Below, piece by piece: positions 6,833 through 15,664 of a stretch of DNA of 47,318 nt (position 1 is its first letter; the number at the start of each line of letters is the position of its first letter). The notes under the pieces are model-generated. The model did not search any database. It was not told the origin of the DNA and was given only the letters and a program-made list of their open reading frames with translations. The DNA lies in NCBI GenBank assembly GCA_003635195.1, contig PYIY01000091.1:1-47318 (forward strand), read 5' to 3'. The position numbers were made by a program, and so were the translations under genes. The DNA comes from Candidatus Poribacteria bacterium (GTDB taxonomy: Bacteria; Poribacteria; WGA-4E; WGA-3G).

Positions 6833-7660
6833 ATGTATTACTTAACCCGGCAGACGGCGTTTGAAGCATCACATTACAACCGTATCCCTGAATTGAGCGA
6901 TGTCGAGAATTTCGCGTTGTTCGGTGCCGCTGCAAATCCAAATAGCCACGGACATAACTATGTACTTGAGGTGATGGTGAAAGGGGATGTAGATGCCGAT
7001 GACGGTATGGTTATCAATTTGGTAACACTGGATGCTCTGTTAAAGACGGAGGTACTCGCCAATTATGATCACAAGCATCTGAATCGTCAACACCCGGTTT
7101 TCGCAAAAAATCCGTACCTGCAACCGACGTGTGAGAATATCACGATGGAGATTTGGCAGCGACTCGTACCTGCGCTGCCCGCTGGAATGTTGCACAGGGT
7201 GCGACTCTACGAAAGCGCATCTAATTTTGCCGACTATTATGGGGAAGGACCGATGGTTTATCTGACCAAGGTTTACGAGTTTAGCGCAGCCCACCGTTTG
7301 CATAGCCACGCACTCAGTGACGAGGAAAATCAAGACATCTTCGGAAAGTGCAATAACCCGGCTGGACATGGGCATAACTATGTCCTTGAGGTTACCGTAA
7401 AGGGAGACGTGGATGAGAGGACCGGGCTGGTTGCAGGTCTGGATTTTCTTGATGAAGTCGTTCAGAAACAGGTCTATGCGCGCTTTGATTATAAGCATCT
7501 CAATATTGATACGCCTGAATTTGAGACGCTTAACCCAACCTCGGAGAATTTCGTCAAAGTATTATGGGATGTATTGGAGCCGAATTTGCGTCCGGTAACT
7601 TTACATCGCCTTCGCTTAAGAGAAACGCCGAAAAATCATTTTGATTACTACGGCGCGTAA
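6833..7660 (+). CDS. Tandem 6-pyruvoyl-tetrahydropterin / 6-carboxytetrahydropterin synthase
   Basis: The 275-aa protein contains two PTPS/QueD domains fused head to tail (about 1-135 and 140-275); the usual protein is a single domain of 120-140 aa. PTPS turns dihydroneopterin triphosphate into 6-pyruvoyl- or 6-carboxy-tetrahydropterin. The second domain has the full set: zinc His154, His180 and His182 ('GHGHNY') and catalytic Cys173 in 'FGKCNNPAGHGHNY'. The first domain keeps zinc histidines (His14, His39, His41) but reads 'FGAAANPNSHGHNY', so its catalytic Cys is Ala and it is probably inactive or structural. The GTP cyclohydrolase gene supplying its substrate follows 55 bases later. Confidence 0.88.
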   Translation: MYYLTRQTAFEASHYNRIPELSDVENFALFGAAANPNSHGHNYVLEVMVKGDVDADDGMVINLVTLDALLKTEVLANYDHKHLNRQHPVFAKNPYLQPTCENITMEIWQRLVPALPAGMLHRVRLYESASNFADYYGEGPMVYLTKVYEFSAAHRLHSHALSDEENQDIFGKCNNPAGHGHNYVLEVTVKGDVDERTGLVAGLDFLDEVVQKQVYARFDYKHLNIDTPEFETLNPTSENFVKVLWDVLEPNLRPVTLHRLRLRETPKNHFDYYGA

Positions 7661-7715
7661 TCTATACTATCCGAGAAGTACGGCAAAACAGCGCAATGGA
7701 GACAAACATTAAACA

Positions 7716-8294
7716 ATGAAGCTGAAACAGGAGCCTCCGAACCTTGAATTAGAGGATCTCTTCACCAAGATTCTTAAGAATTTAGGCGAAGACCCAAGTC
7801 GTCAAGGTTTGGTGAAAACGCCTCTCCGTGCCGCGAAAGCGATGGAATTTTTGACGAGCGGCTACCATCAAGACATTGATGGAATTTTAAATGGAGCGAT
7901 CTTTGACGAAGATTACGACGAAATGGTAATCGTGAGGGAGATTGAATTTTACAGTCTCTGTGAACACCATATCCTCCCCTTTTGGGGCAAATGTCATGTC
8001 GGGTATCTCCCGCGGAACCGAATTATCGGTCTGAGTAAGATCCCACGCATTGTGGATATGTTTTCCCGGCGATTACAAGTTCAAGAGCGACTCACGCGTG
8101 AAATCGCTGAGGCACTTGAAACTGCGCTTGACCCGCGCGGTGTTGCAGTCGTGATAGAAGCGCAACATTTGTGTATGATGGCACGCGGTGTGGAAAAGCA
8201 GGCACCGAAAATGGCGACGAATGTCATGCGCGGGGCGTTCCGCGAGGATAGTTCAACGCGTGCGGAATTTTTGAGGTGCGTCCAAATATCTTAA
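7716..8294 (+). CDS. folE: GTP cyclohydrolase I
   Basis: A 192-aa protein of normal family length that converts GTP to 7,8-dihydroneopterin triphosphate, the entry step to folate, tetrahydropterin and queuosine precursors. The zinc ligands and active site are visible: '[18 protein letters not shown]' (Cys82, His84/85), '[10 protein letters not shown]', and '[11 protein letters not shown]' with Cys153. The start is ATG 7716. It follows the tandem PTPS gene on the same strand, so the pair would make the tetrahydropterin ring in two consecutive steps. Confidence 0.95.
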   Translation: MKLKQEPPNLELEDLFTKILKNLGEDPSRQGLVKTPLRAAKAMEFLTSGYHQDIDGILNGAIFDEDYDEMVIVREIEFYSLCEHHILPFWGKCHVGYLPRNRIIGLSKIPRIVDMFSRRLQVQERLTREIAEALETALDPRGVAVVIEAQHLCMMARGVEKQAPKMATNVMRGAFREDSSTRAEFLRCVQIS

Positions 8295-8310
8295 TACATG
8301 CATGTTTTCG

Positions 8311-8401
8311 GGACTTACGCACCCTAATTTTCTACTGGTGCCATTGACAAAGGGCGCGGTTTTCGACCGTGCTGGCAACTGGAATAGGTTTGCGCAAGTC
8401 C
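8311..8401. repeat. MITE-like inverted repeat between folE and the SDR gene
   Basis: The ends GGACTTACGCAC and its reverse partner (TTTGCGCAAGTCC on the plus strand) bound a 91-bp segment. Inside is the hairpin GCGCGGT-tttcg-ACCGTGC. The architecture of inverted ends around a short GC-rich hairpin matches the other MITE-like elements here, but the arms differ and only one copy is present. Confidence 0.45.
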
Positions 8402-8444
8402 TAACTTTTTTGTCGTTATAAACGCGTAGAATGTGGGGGTGAGC

Positions 8445-9197
8445 ATGGTTTCTTCAAGCCATCCGAACGCATCAGAAATAGTGAAACTTGACGGAAAGGT
8501 CGTTGTGGTTACCGGCGCGTCAAAGGGAATTGGTAAAGCGATCGCATCGGCTTTCGCAGCGGCAGGTGCGAAGGTTGTGCTCGCTGCCCGAACACGCGAA
8601 ACGCTTGAACAGGTCGCAGCTGAGCTTAGAGAAAGCGGTGCTGAAGCAGTAGCTGTTCCGACGGATGTCACTGACGTAGATGCCGTGCAGCAACTCATTG
8701 AACAGGCACTCAATGCATATCAACGCGTGGATATTCTCGTCAACAACGCCGGGATCGGTTATTTCGGACCGGTCGTTGATTTCGCACCTGACGACTGGGA
8801 TGCCGTGCTCAATTCCAATTTGAAAGCAGTTTATCTCTGCGCAAAGTATGCACTTCCACCGATGTTAGCGCAGGGCAGTGGACAGATTATTAACGTGCTT
8901 TCGATCGCTGCGAAGGTTGCGTTTGAAGCCTCGGCGGCTTATTGCGCGGCGAAGGCAGGCGCATTAGCACTAACAAAGGTTTTAGCCGCCGAAGTCCGTC
9001 AGCAGAATATTCGTGTTACCGCGGTGCTACCGGGTTCGGTACATACCCCATTTTGGGATGACGTTCCAGAACCCCCAGACTTTGAACAGATGCTTAAACC
9101 CGAACATGTCGCAGGGACGGTTGTTTCTGTCTGCCAACAGCCGCTTGGCATGGTAACCGAAGAGATCGTCGTCATGCCGCCACTCGGAATTCTCTAA
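8445..9197 (+). CDS. Short-chain dehydrogenase/reductase (SDR)
   Basis: A 250-aa classical SDR of the NAD(P)H-dependent Rossmann type. It shows the cofactor motif 'TGASKGIGKAIA', 'NNAGIGYFGP', the Ser of 'INVLSIAAKVAF' and the catalytic 'YCAAK', followed by 'VLPGSVHTPF'. I prefer ATG 8445, four bases after GGGGGTGA; GTG 8433 and GTG 8439 are alternatives. It follows folE after a 150-base gap holding an inverted repeat. The context after GTP cyclohydrolase and PTPS suggests a pterin-side reductase like sepiapterin reductase, but the family is too broad for a sequence-only assignment. Confidence 0.85.
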   Translation: MVSSSHPNASEIVKLDGKVVVVTGASKGIGKAIASAFAAAGAKVVLAARTRETLEQVAAELRESGAEAVAVPTDVTDVDAVQQLIEQALNAYQRVDILVNNAGIGYFGPVVDFAPDDWDAVLNSNLKAVYLCAKYALPPMLAQGSGQIINVLSIAAKVAFEASAAYCAAKAGALALTKVLAAEVRQQNIRVTAVLPGSVHTPFWDDVPEPPDFEQMLKPEHVAGTVVSVCQQPLGMVTEEIVVMPPLGIL

Positions 9198-9221
9198 TAG
9201 CGTTTGTGTGTATCGGTATGA

Positions 9222-10583
9222 TCAAGACGTAAAACGTCCAAGTCTTCGTCGGATGCGAACTTTACGGATAGCGCGTACGTCGGCATCTGTGACCGTAATG
9301 ATGGCATCGGCTAAATTGAGTTCAGTGCCGGTTTCTGGAATCGTCCCGGTCCGGTCGAGGATGTAGCCAGCCACTGTCTCATAGTCACCTTCAGGAATTG
9401 GGAGTCCGTAGTGTTCTTCGAGCAGATCGACTTCGGCTCTTGCGTCACACTCAAGGATGTGAGGCGCGATTAAACGGATAAGGTCAGGACCATCACGTTC
9501 ATCGGCGAATTCGCCAACGATTTCTTCAACCAAGTCTTCAACCGTAACGAGTCCAACAGTGCCGCCATATTCATCAACAGCGAATACCATTGTGTGCCGG
9601 GTATTTTGAATTTCTTTCAGGAGCGCATTAATATTTTTCGATTCAGGCACAAAATGCAAGTCTGTTCGGATGAACGGCTCAATTGTCGTAGGCGGGGTAG
9701 CCCTCTTTTCGTATGAATCTGAAGCGGTTTCTGATTCAACGGCATCATAAATAACATCTAAGAGATTGACAATCCCGACGATGTTATAGATATGTTCTTC
9801 GTAGACGGGGATTCTTGAAAATCCAGCGTCCGTGGCGATTTGCAAAAAGGCTTCGCGGTTGGTATGTTTTTCAATGGCGACGATATCGACAAGTGGTACC
9901 ATAACTTGGGCAACGGTTCGATCTTGTAAGTTGAGTAGACTGTGAATCATCCGTCGTTGGTCTGTCAGTAGGTTGCCTGAACGTTCACCCATAGTTGCGA
10001 GGAGCCGTAACTCTTCACGTTGCGCATCAGGACTGGGTGTACTTGCACCCCTGTCTATAATCTTGACAATGAGTTTTGTCAAGGTTTGTACCAGATAAAT
10101 TAGGGGGGCTAACACCCACTCAGAGAACCGTAACGGACGGGCATAGCGTAGGGCAAGGCTATCTGCTTTAACACGAAAAATTGTTTTCGGCAAAATTTCA
10201 CCGAAAATGAGGAGCAGCGTGGTTACCCAGATGATAGCAATCGGTTCTTGTAGGTTTTCTGCTTCAGGGAAGACTCTCGCAGTCAATCGGTCACCGAATT
10301 GTGAAATCAGAATGTTCGCAAGATTTGTCCCAGCTAAAGTCAGCGCGAGCATTCTATCGGGAGATTCAACCAAGCGATGGATAATTTCTGCTCTGGCATC
10401 CTTAGATTCAACAAGTTGGTTGATCCGAATTTTGTTGACGGATACGAGGGCTGTCTCTGAACCGGAGTAGAAGGCTGAAAGTACAAGACAGATAAGAACC
10501 GCGAGGACAAGCGAAATTAATACAATAATCTGCCCTGTGCTACTTACACCGATTAAAATGAGGGATAATAAAAAAATTCTCAA
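9222..10583 (-). CDS. CNNM/CorC-family transporter with CBS pair (HlyC/CorC)
   Basis: A 453-aa inner-membrane protein. Residues about 1-190 hold the CNNM (DUF21) membrane domain, with 'SGSETALVSVNKIRI' and 'LLLIFGEILPKTIF'. A CBS pair follows ('VMVPLVDIVAI', 'VDEYGGTVGLVTVEDLVEE'), and then a C-terminal CorC/HlyC domain ('GDYETVAGYILDRTGTIP'). The family is linked to Mg2+ or other divalent-cation efflux; older 'hemolysin' annotations are misleading. It lies 24 bases downstream of a paralogue on the same strand, so the two form an operon and may work as a heteromer. Confidence 0.88.
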   Translation of the reverse strand: MRIFLLSLILIGVSSTGQIIVLISLVLAVLICLVLSAFYSGSETALVSVNKIRINQLVESKDARAEIIHRLVESPDRMLALTLAGTNLANILISQFGDRLTARVFPEAENLQEPIAIIWVTTLLLIFGEILPKTIFRVKADSLALRYARPLRFSEWVLAPLIYLVQTLTKLIVKIIDRGASTPSPDAQREELRLLATMGERSGNLLTDQRRMIHSLLNLQDRTVAQVMVPLVDIVAIEKHTNREAFLQIATDAGFSRIPVYEEHIYNIVGIVNLLDVIYDAVESETASDSYEKRATPPTTIEPFIRTDLHFVPESKNINALLKEIQNTRHTMVFAVDEYGGTVGLVTVEDLVEEIVGEFADERDGPDLIRLIAPHILECDARAEVDLLEEHYGLPIPEGDYETVAGYILDRTGTIPETGTELNLADAIITVTDADVRAIRKVRIRRRLGRFTS

Positions 10584-10607
10584 TTGTCTTGTATCCGGTA
10601 TCTGTTG

Positions 10608-11954
10608 TTAAGCTTCCGTTTGAGTTTCGTCGGGAACCGGGACTTTGATGAATAAACCTGTGATAACATTTCCTTCTGTAGCGATTATTTTAAATTCAAT
10701 GCCGTTTTCATCTGTATAGGATTCACCGACGGAGGGAATCCGTCCGAAAAGTCCAAGAACATAGCCACCAATAGTGTCAACATCATCTTCGCTGAGTTTT
10801 AGTTCAAATTGCTGATTGAGTTTCCGGATACTCATGCGTCCGGAAGTTTCAAGTAATAACGGTGCTTCGGAGTGTTTGATGAAATCGGGCGGCGCGTCAT
10901 CTCTGTCGTGTTCGTCAACGATATCCCCGACGACCTGCTCTATGATGTCTTCGGTGGTAACAATTCCTGAAACACCGCCATACTCGTCTTGGAGAATTGC
11001 CGTTTTGGTTTTTTCACGTGTGAGTTGTAGGAGTAACATCCCGATTTTACGGGTCTCAAGGACGAAGATCGGTTCTCGAATCAGGGAGGCACTCGCCGGA
11101 TTTTCAGAAATCTGGTCCCGTTTTTCAAGGAAAGCATCAATCGTGAACGAATTCACATCCGCGTGTCGCCACAACGCGAGATCTTTGACATAGAAGATAC
11201 CACAGATATTATCAATCTGCTCCTGATAAACTGGAATCCGTGAAAAGCCAGATTCTTTTGCTTGTTTTAAGGTTGCTTGAATCGTGTTTGATGTCGGGAC
11301 TGCAACGACTTCGGTTCGCGGCACCATAATCTCTCTTGCTTCAATGTCGCGCAGTTGAAGGATATTACTGACAATCTCGCGTTCATCAGAGGGAAGTGCT
11401 TCTTCGTGGTAAGTATTGAGAATTTCTATAAAGTCCGTTGTTGTGAGATGGTCGGTAGGCGGTGGGTGTCCACCAAATATTGGAACGAGGAAATCGATGA
11501 TTCTACGTAGCAATCCGCGTAATGGGGTGATAAAAACAGAAAATATCCACAACAGCGGTGCTGTTATTTTCGCAAAGGCCTCCGCATATTTGATAGCATA
11601 GGTCTTTGGTGTCATCTCACCGAAGATGAGCATAAGGAAAACATTGAGGACTAAGGCTATGACAAAGCGGATGGATTCAGGGTGTTGGGGAAACACTCGC
11701 CCGATAAACGAGAGCATGAGAATCGCGAACGCAACGTTGACAAGGTTATTACCGAGCAAAACGGTAATAAACAGTTTGCGGGGGTTATCAACGAAATCGA
11801 CAATTGCAGAAGAACTGCCCTTTTCAGCACGGATCCGCTCAATTTGGACTTGAGTCAATGCGCATAAAGCCGTCTCGGAGCCGGAGAAAAAGCCGGAGAG
11901 GACCAGTAAACCTGGCAAGCCAATTAGATAGGGGAGTAGTGGAACAACTTCCAT
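10608..11954 (-). CDS. CNNM/CorC-family transporter with CBS pair, paralogue
   Basis: This 448-aa protein has the same architecture as its downstream neighbour: a CNNM membrane domain ('SGFFSGSETALCALTQVQIE', 'LIFGEMTPKTYAIKYAE'), a CBS pair ('IMVPRTEVVAVP', 'LQDEYGGVSGIVTTEDIIE'), and a CorC domain ('DVDTIGGYVLGLFGRIPSVG'). I chose ATG 11954, because the upstream GTG 11981 adds a charged leader with no ribosome binding site. It is first in the pair behind the promoter at 12056-12084. The function is probably divalent metal ion export or sensing by analogy; the metal is unknown. Confidence 0.86.
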   Translation of the reverse strand: MEVVPLLPYLIGLPGLLVLSGFFSGSETALCALTQVQIERIRAEKGSSSAIVDFVDNPRKLFITVLLGNNLVNVAFAILMLSFIGRVFPQHPESIRFVIALVLNVFLMLIFGEMTPKTYAIKYAEAFAKITAPLLWIFSVFITPLRGLLRRIIDFLVPIFGGHPPPTDHLTTTDFIEILNTYHEEALPSDEREIVSNILQLRDIEAREIMVPRTEVVAVPTSNTIQATLKQAKESGFSRIPVYQEQIDNICGIFYVKDLALWRHADVNSFTIDAFLEKRDQISENPASASLIREPIFVLETRKIGMLLLQLTREKTKTAILQDEYGGVSGIVTTEDIIEQVVGDIVDEHDRDDAPPDFIKHSEAPLLLETSGRMSIRKLNQQFELKLSEDDVDTIGGYVLGLFGRIPSVGESYTDENGIEFKIIATEGNVITGLFIKVPVPDETQTEA

Positions 11955-12055
11955 TCTTTTTTTGAAAGCAATTTTTGGCACGCTGACGTACCGAAAATTG
12001 CTATTAAGGATACTGAATTAGCGATAGTCTGTAATCTGCTCGCTGCGTTCCTTTA

Positions 12056-12084
12056 ATTATACCATATTAGCAGACAAATCGCAA
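12056..12084 (-). promoter_or_regulatory. Promoter of the CNNM transporter pair
   Basis: On the minus strand: TTGCGA (12084-12079), a 17-base spacer and a perfect TATAAT (12061-12056), about 100 bases ahead of the first CNNM gene. Confidence 0.6.
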
Positions 12085-12186
12085 CAAAAATATCATCACT
12101 TCTAAGGCATTATCTACAAACTGTGTGCCTTTCGCCTCAAGTACCTGAGTGAAAGTTGATGTGCGGGGCTGATTTTGAGGAAGTCT

Positions 12187-12846
12187 ATGACCAAATTAGA
12201 ACAGATGCAACGGATCGAAACATGTGGTATCGTCGCTATTATTCGCGCCAACAGCGCAAGTGAATTGATTGAGACGGCGGCAGCTATTCATGCGGGTGGC
12301 GTTAACGTGATTGAAGTCACAATGACAACACCGAATGCGTTACAAGTCATTAGCGATGTTTCATCAGCGTATGGTGATGCCGTTCTGGTGGGTGCCGGGT
12401 CGGTGTTAGATGCGGAGACAGCCCGCGCTGTGATGCTTGCAGGCGCGGAGTTCATCGTCAGCCCAGTTACAAAAATAGATGTCATTGAGATCTGTAACCG
12501 CTACGGCAAGGTCGTTATCCCTGGGGCCTTCACGCCAACAGAAATCTTGACAGCGTGGGAAACGGGGGCAGATTATGTCAAGGTATTTCCATCGAGTGGC
12601 GTTGGTGCCGCTTATATAAAAGATGTCAAAGCACCGCTTCCGCAGATCCCACTCGTTCCAACAGGCGGTATCAATGCTGAAAACGCCGCTGAGTTTATCA
12701 CTGCTGGTGCTACGGCTTTGGGCGTTGGGAGTGCCCTTGTGAATAATCAATTGATTGAAAACCGGGAATTTGCACAACTCACAGAAAGAGCTGAGAAGCT
12801 TGTCAAGGAGGTAAAACGCGCCCGTTCAGGTATAAATTCGGCTTAA
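12187..12846 (+). CDS. eda: 2-dehydro-3-deoxy-phosphogluconate / 4-hydroxy-2-oxoglutarate aldolase
   Basis: A 219-aa class I aldolase that cleaves KDPG to pyruvate and glyceraldehyde-3-phosphate (Entner-Doudoroff and uronate routes). Key residues are visible: Glu43 in 'VIEVTMTTP' and the Schiff-base Lys132 in 'GADYVKVFPSS', with the phosphate-binding 'VPTGGINAENA'. ATG 12187 is chosen behind GAGGAA; TTG 12175 would overlap that ribosome binding site. It lies between the divergent CNNM pair and a kinase gene that has its own promoter. The partner dehydratase is not in the window. Confidence 0.92.
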   Translation: MTKLEQMQRIETCGIVAIIRANSASELIETAAAIHAGGVNVIEVTMTTPNALQVISDVSSAYGDAVLVGAGSVLDAETARAVMLAGAEFIVSPVTKIDVIEICNRYGKVVIPGAFTPTEILTAWETGADYVKVFPSSGVGAAYIKDVKAPLPQIPLVPTGGINAENAAEFITAGATALGVGSALVNNQLIENREFAQLTERAEKLVKEVKRARSGINSA

Positions 12847-12870
12847 ACCCACTGGAAATGTGTTTTTGTG

Positions 12871-12899
12871 TTGACAATGCGTATTAATTTTGTTAATCT
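12871..12899 (+). promoter_or_regulatory. Promoter of the Ser/Thr kinase-inositol operon
   Basis: TTGACA (12871-12876), a 17-base spacer and TAATCT (12894-12899), 43 bases before the kinase start. Confidence 0.65.
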
Positions 12900-12941
12900 T
12901 GTTACCAAAGATTGTAGACTGTTCGCTTCTAAGATACCGCT

Positions 12942-14876
12942 ATGCAGATTGATCAATTAATCTTAGGTAAATATAGATTGCTTGAATTTCTCAACTCAGG
13001 AGGTTTCTCCTCAGTTTTTCGCGCCCGCGAGGAAATGACAAATCGGATTGTCGCGATTAAAGCCTTAGCAAAAACCGCATACCCGGCGAGTAGAATGAAG
13101 TTTTTGCTAAACGAATTTCAAGCGATGTCAAAAATTTGGAAGCACCCTAACATAGTTTCCATTCATACTGTTGAACCCGGCGAGGACGACTACGTCGCGT
13201 GGATCGTAATGGAGTATGTTGAAGGGAAAAGTCTTCACGAGCTGATGCAGGAAGGTACACTCGGGCTAACGGATACACTCAACATCGGTTTGGACATTTG
13301 TCGCGGGCTAAAAGAAGCGCATATTCATAAGATTATGCACCGGGACATCAAACCACAAAATATCTTGCTCACGACTGAAAAAGAAGCGAAAGTTGCCGAC
13401 TTCAGCATCGCTCGTATCTTTGGTGAGACGACCGAATTCGCTGAAACCATGGCAGGCACGCGGCGCTACATGGCACCCGAACAGACCTATGGATCTTATG
13501 ACTATCGCGCTGACCTATACTCCACAGCCCTCATCCTATATCAAGCCGTAACCGGACGCTTTCCGTTTTCAGGTGAAAATAAAGAGATAGATAAAAAGAA
13601 AGCTGCCGGAGAGATAGAAGAAATTGACAGATGTCCAGAGGTACTCCGCAACTTTTTACAAAAAGCACTCCATCGGCAACTCTCAGAACGCCATCAAAGT
13701 GCTGCCGAGATGTACGAAGAATTAGATCGCATCCGGCAAGATGAGTACGTCAAACAAGCCTCGGAACTCATTGATGCAAGTGCCAATTCAAGCCACCCAA
13801 AATTGGCGGAAGCACTTGAACGCTATCGAGAAACGTTCCGTCTGTCGCTTGCAGACGCAGAACGGATGAATCAAAATCTATTTTTCCAGCGGCGACAAAA
13901 AGAGGAAAATACCAAACGCGAGAAACTGTTAGCGCAAGTCGAAAGGCATTATACACGCGCTGTACGCCACGCGGAGACCCAAGACTATCCGAGCGTACTT
14001 GCTGAACTTCACAAAGCAAGCCAGCTCTGTATTGATGGTCAGGGTTTAAGCAAAACTGTTGATCATTTGTTTCATACACTTAATACAATCAATATACCAC
14101 TCTCAAAAAACCCGACTGTGGAAGAGGTCATCGCACTCATTCAGAAATTGCCGGACAGTGAGAGTGTTGATCTCCGCACATGGCTTGAGCATGAAAAATT
14201 AGACTCGGAAAAACCGACGGATGTGAAGCCGATCCAACCTCGGGTTAGGGCATCCGGCAGTTATCGACTCGTAATTGAGGAAGCGTCCCCCGAATACCTA
14301 CTCGACCAGGTTCATAGTGATATCCAATATCCACATGAGGATGAAGCACTTCGCATCTTCCAACAAATTCAGATTTTTCAACAACAGGGCCGCACTCGAC
14401 AGTGGCTCGCGCTTTATAATAAATTGGGTAGATTCTATCAAAAACAGGCGAGCAATTTTGTTAAAGAAGATGAATTAGAACTCGTTGCTAATTGTTATAC
14501 GCGCGCGCGATTCGCTTACACGGTTGCAGAGAAACAGCGTCTCGCGAGAAGAAATGCAAAGAGAGGTGCCGTCTACTACACGCGCCTTGCGCGGCAATTT
14601 GAACTCCAGCGGTCATGGGAAGAAGCAGGGAAATCTTATATCCTTGCCGCCTACAACCACGACTATGTAAATATGCCTACGCTTGTTGAGGAGTGCCACA
14701 GAATGGCAACTGTTTGCTACTTCAACGCCGCTGAAAGTGCGCATCTCAATCACGAGTTACAAACCGCTTACGACTTTTACATGTTGATCTTGGCAATCGG
14801 TGAAAAAATGTCGGTACCCACAAAAATGGTGAGTGAAGCGCAAAAATTAATTTCGGAAATTCCGGTTGCCGATTGA
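12942..14876 (+). CDS. Serine/threonine protein kinase with C-terminal helical repeats
   Basis: A 644-aa soluble protein. Residues 1-270 form a Hanks-type kinase: Gly loop 'NSGGFSSVFRA', Lys40 in 'VAIKAL', 'MHRDIKPQNILL' with Asp135, and 'MAPEQ'. The metal-binding triad reads 'VADFSIAR', Asp-Phe-Ser instead of Asp-Phe-Gly; Asp153 is kept, so activity is plausible. Residues about 270-640 are helix-rich, with TPR-like segments ('YNKLGRFYQKQASNF', 'GKSYILAAYNHDYVN'), probably for substrate or partner binding. No membrane helix or PASTA domain. The HpcH aldolase gene follows by 11 bases, so it is cotranscribed with sugar-catabolic genes and may regulate them. Confidence 0.9.
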   Translation: MQIDQLILGKYRLLEFLNSGGFSSVFRAREEMTNRIVAIKALAKTAYPASRMKFLLNEFQAMSKIWKHPNIVSIHTVEPGEDDYVAWIVMEYVEGKSLHELMQEGTLGLTDTLNIGLDICRGLKEAHIHKIMHRDIKPQNILLTTEKEAKVADFSIARIFGETTEFAETMAGTRRYMAPEQTYGSYDYRADLYSTALILYQAVTGRFPFSGENKEIDKKKAAGEIEEIDRCPEVLRNFLQKALHRQLSERHQSAAEMYEELDRIRQDEYVKQASELIDASANSSHPKLAEALERYRETFRLSLADAERMNQNLFFQRRQKEENTKREKLLAQVERHYTRAVRHAETQDYPSVLAELHKASQLCIDGQGLSKTVDHLFHTLNTINIPLSKNPTVEEVIALIQKLPDSESVDLRTWLEHEKLDSEKPTDVKPIQPRVRASGSYRLVIEEASPEYLLDQVHSDIQYPHEDEALRIFQQIQIFQQQGRTRQWLALYNKLGRFYQKQASNFVKEDELELVANCYTRARFAYTVAEKQRLARRNAKRGAVYYTRLARQFELQRSWEEAGKSYILAAYNHDYVNMPTLVEECHRMATVCYFNAAESAHLNHELQTAYDFYMLILAIGEKMSVPTKMVSEAQKLISEIPVAD

Positions 14877-14887
14877 AAGGGAGACGC

Positions 14888-15664
14888 GTGAAAATATCTT
14901 TGAGGCGTGGCGAGGTACTCGTTGGAACTTTTATACTTGAATTTGGTGGCTCCGCAATTGCAACGCTCCTCGCAAGTGCTGGTGCTGATTTTATTATCGC
15001 AGACTTAGAACACAGCTCCTTTTCCATCGAAGCGACTGGACGGATAATTCGGAATGCCCGCGGCTCAAATCTGCCTTGTATCGTTCGGGTGCCCGCACTT
15101 GAACGTCATTTTATTTCTCGGGTGCTTGACGCTGGCGCGTCCGGAGTGATGATTCCCCGGGTTGAATCCCGTGAAGATATTGAAAAAATAAAACGGTGGA
15201 CAAAATACGCCCCCGAAGGCGACCGAGGCGTGGCATTCGGCATCGGACACACCGATTATGGGGATTTCACAAAGCTGGATACCCGAGAATACGTACGCAA
15301 CGCAAATCAGGAAATCCTCACCATCGGGCAAATCGAAACCGTCACAGCTCTCGAAAACCTAAATGACATTCTCACCACTGGCGAGTTAGATGTTATATTC
15401 ATCGGTCCCTATGATCTCTCAACATCTATGGGCATCTCCGGTGAACTTGACCATCCGCTACTTTTAGACGCTATAAAACAAATTATCAAACTTACACAGA
15501 CGCACAATATCGCTTTGGGGTGTTATGTCAATGACTTTGAGAGCGGTGAACAGTGGTTGAATTTGGGAGTTCAACTCATCGCATGCGGAAATGATGCTTT
15601 CCTCTTAACCCGTAAATTTGCCGAGGAACATCAGAAATTCAAAGACGCGGCGAATTCAAGATGA
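14888..15664 (+). CDS. HpcH/HpaI-family aldolase
   Basis: A 258-aa class II (metal-dependent) aldolase of the HpcH/HpaI/citrate lyase-beta superfamily. It shows 'ADFIIADLEHSSF', 'GASGVMIPRVES', the metal-site Glu in 'IGQIETVTAL', and 'DVIFIGPYDLSTSMG'. I chose GTG 14888 behind AGGGAG rather than TTG 14873, which would overlap the kinase gene. Its stop overlaps the IolC start (ATGA at 15661-15664), so the two are translationally coupled. Family members cleave or form 2-keto-3-deoxy acids. Beside a 5-dehydro-2-deoxygluconokinase it may replace the usual IolJ aldolase, which is inference. Confidence 0.88.
   Translation: MKISLRRGEVLVGTFILEFGGSAIATLLASAGADFIIADLEHSSFSIEATGRIIRNARGSNLPCIVRVPALERHFISRVLDAGASGVMIPRVESREDIEKIKRWTKYAPEGDRGVAFGIGHTDYGDFTKLDTREYVRNANQEILTIGQIETVTALENLNDILTTGELDVIFIGPYDLSTSMGISGELDHPLLLDAIKQIIKLTQTHNIALGCYVNDFESGEQWLNLGVQLIACGNDAFLLTRKFAEEHQKFKDAANSR

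Noticed and set aside
10816..11193. Plus-strand frame inside the second CNNM gene
   Set aside because: Runs antisense to clear CBS-domain coding sequence and has no start signal.
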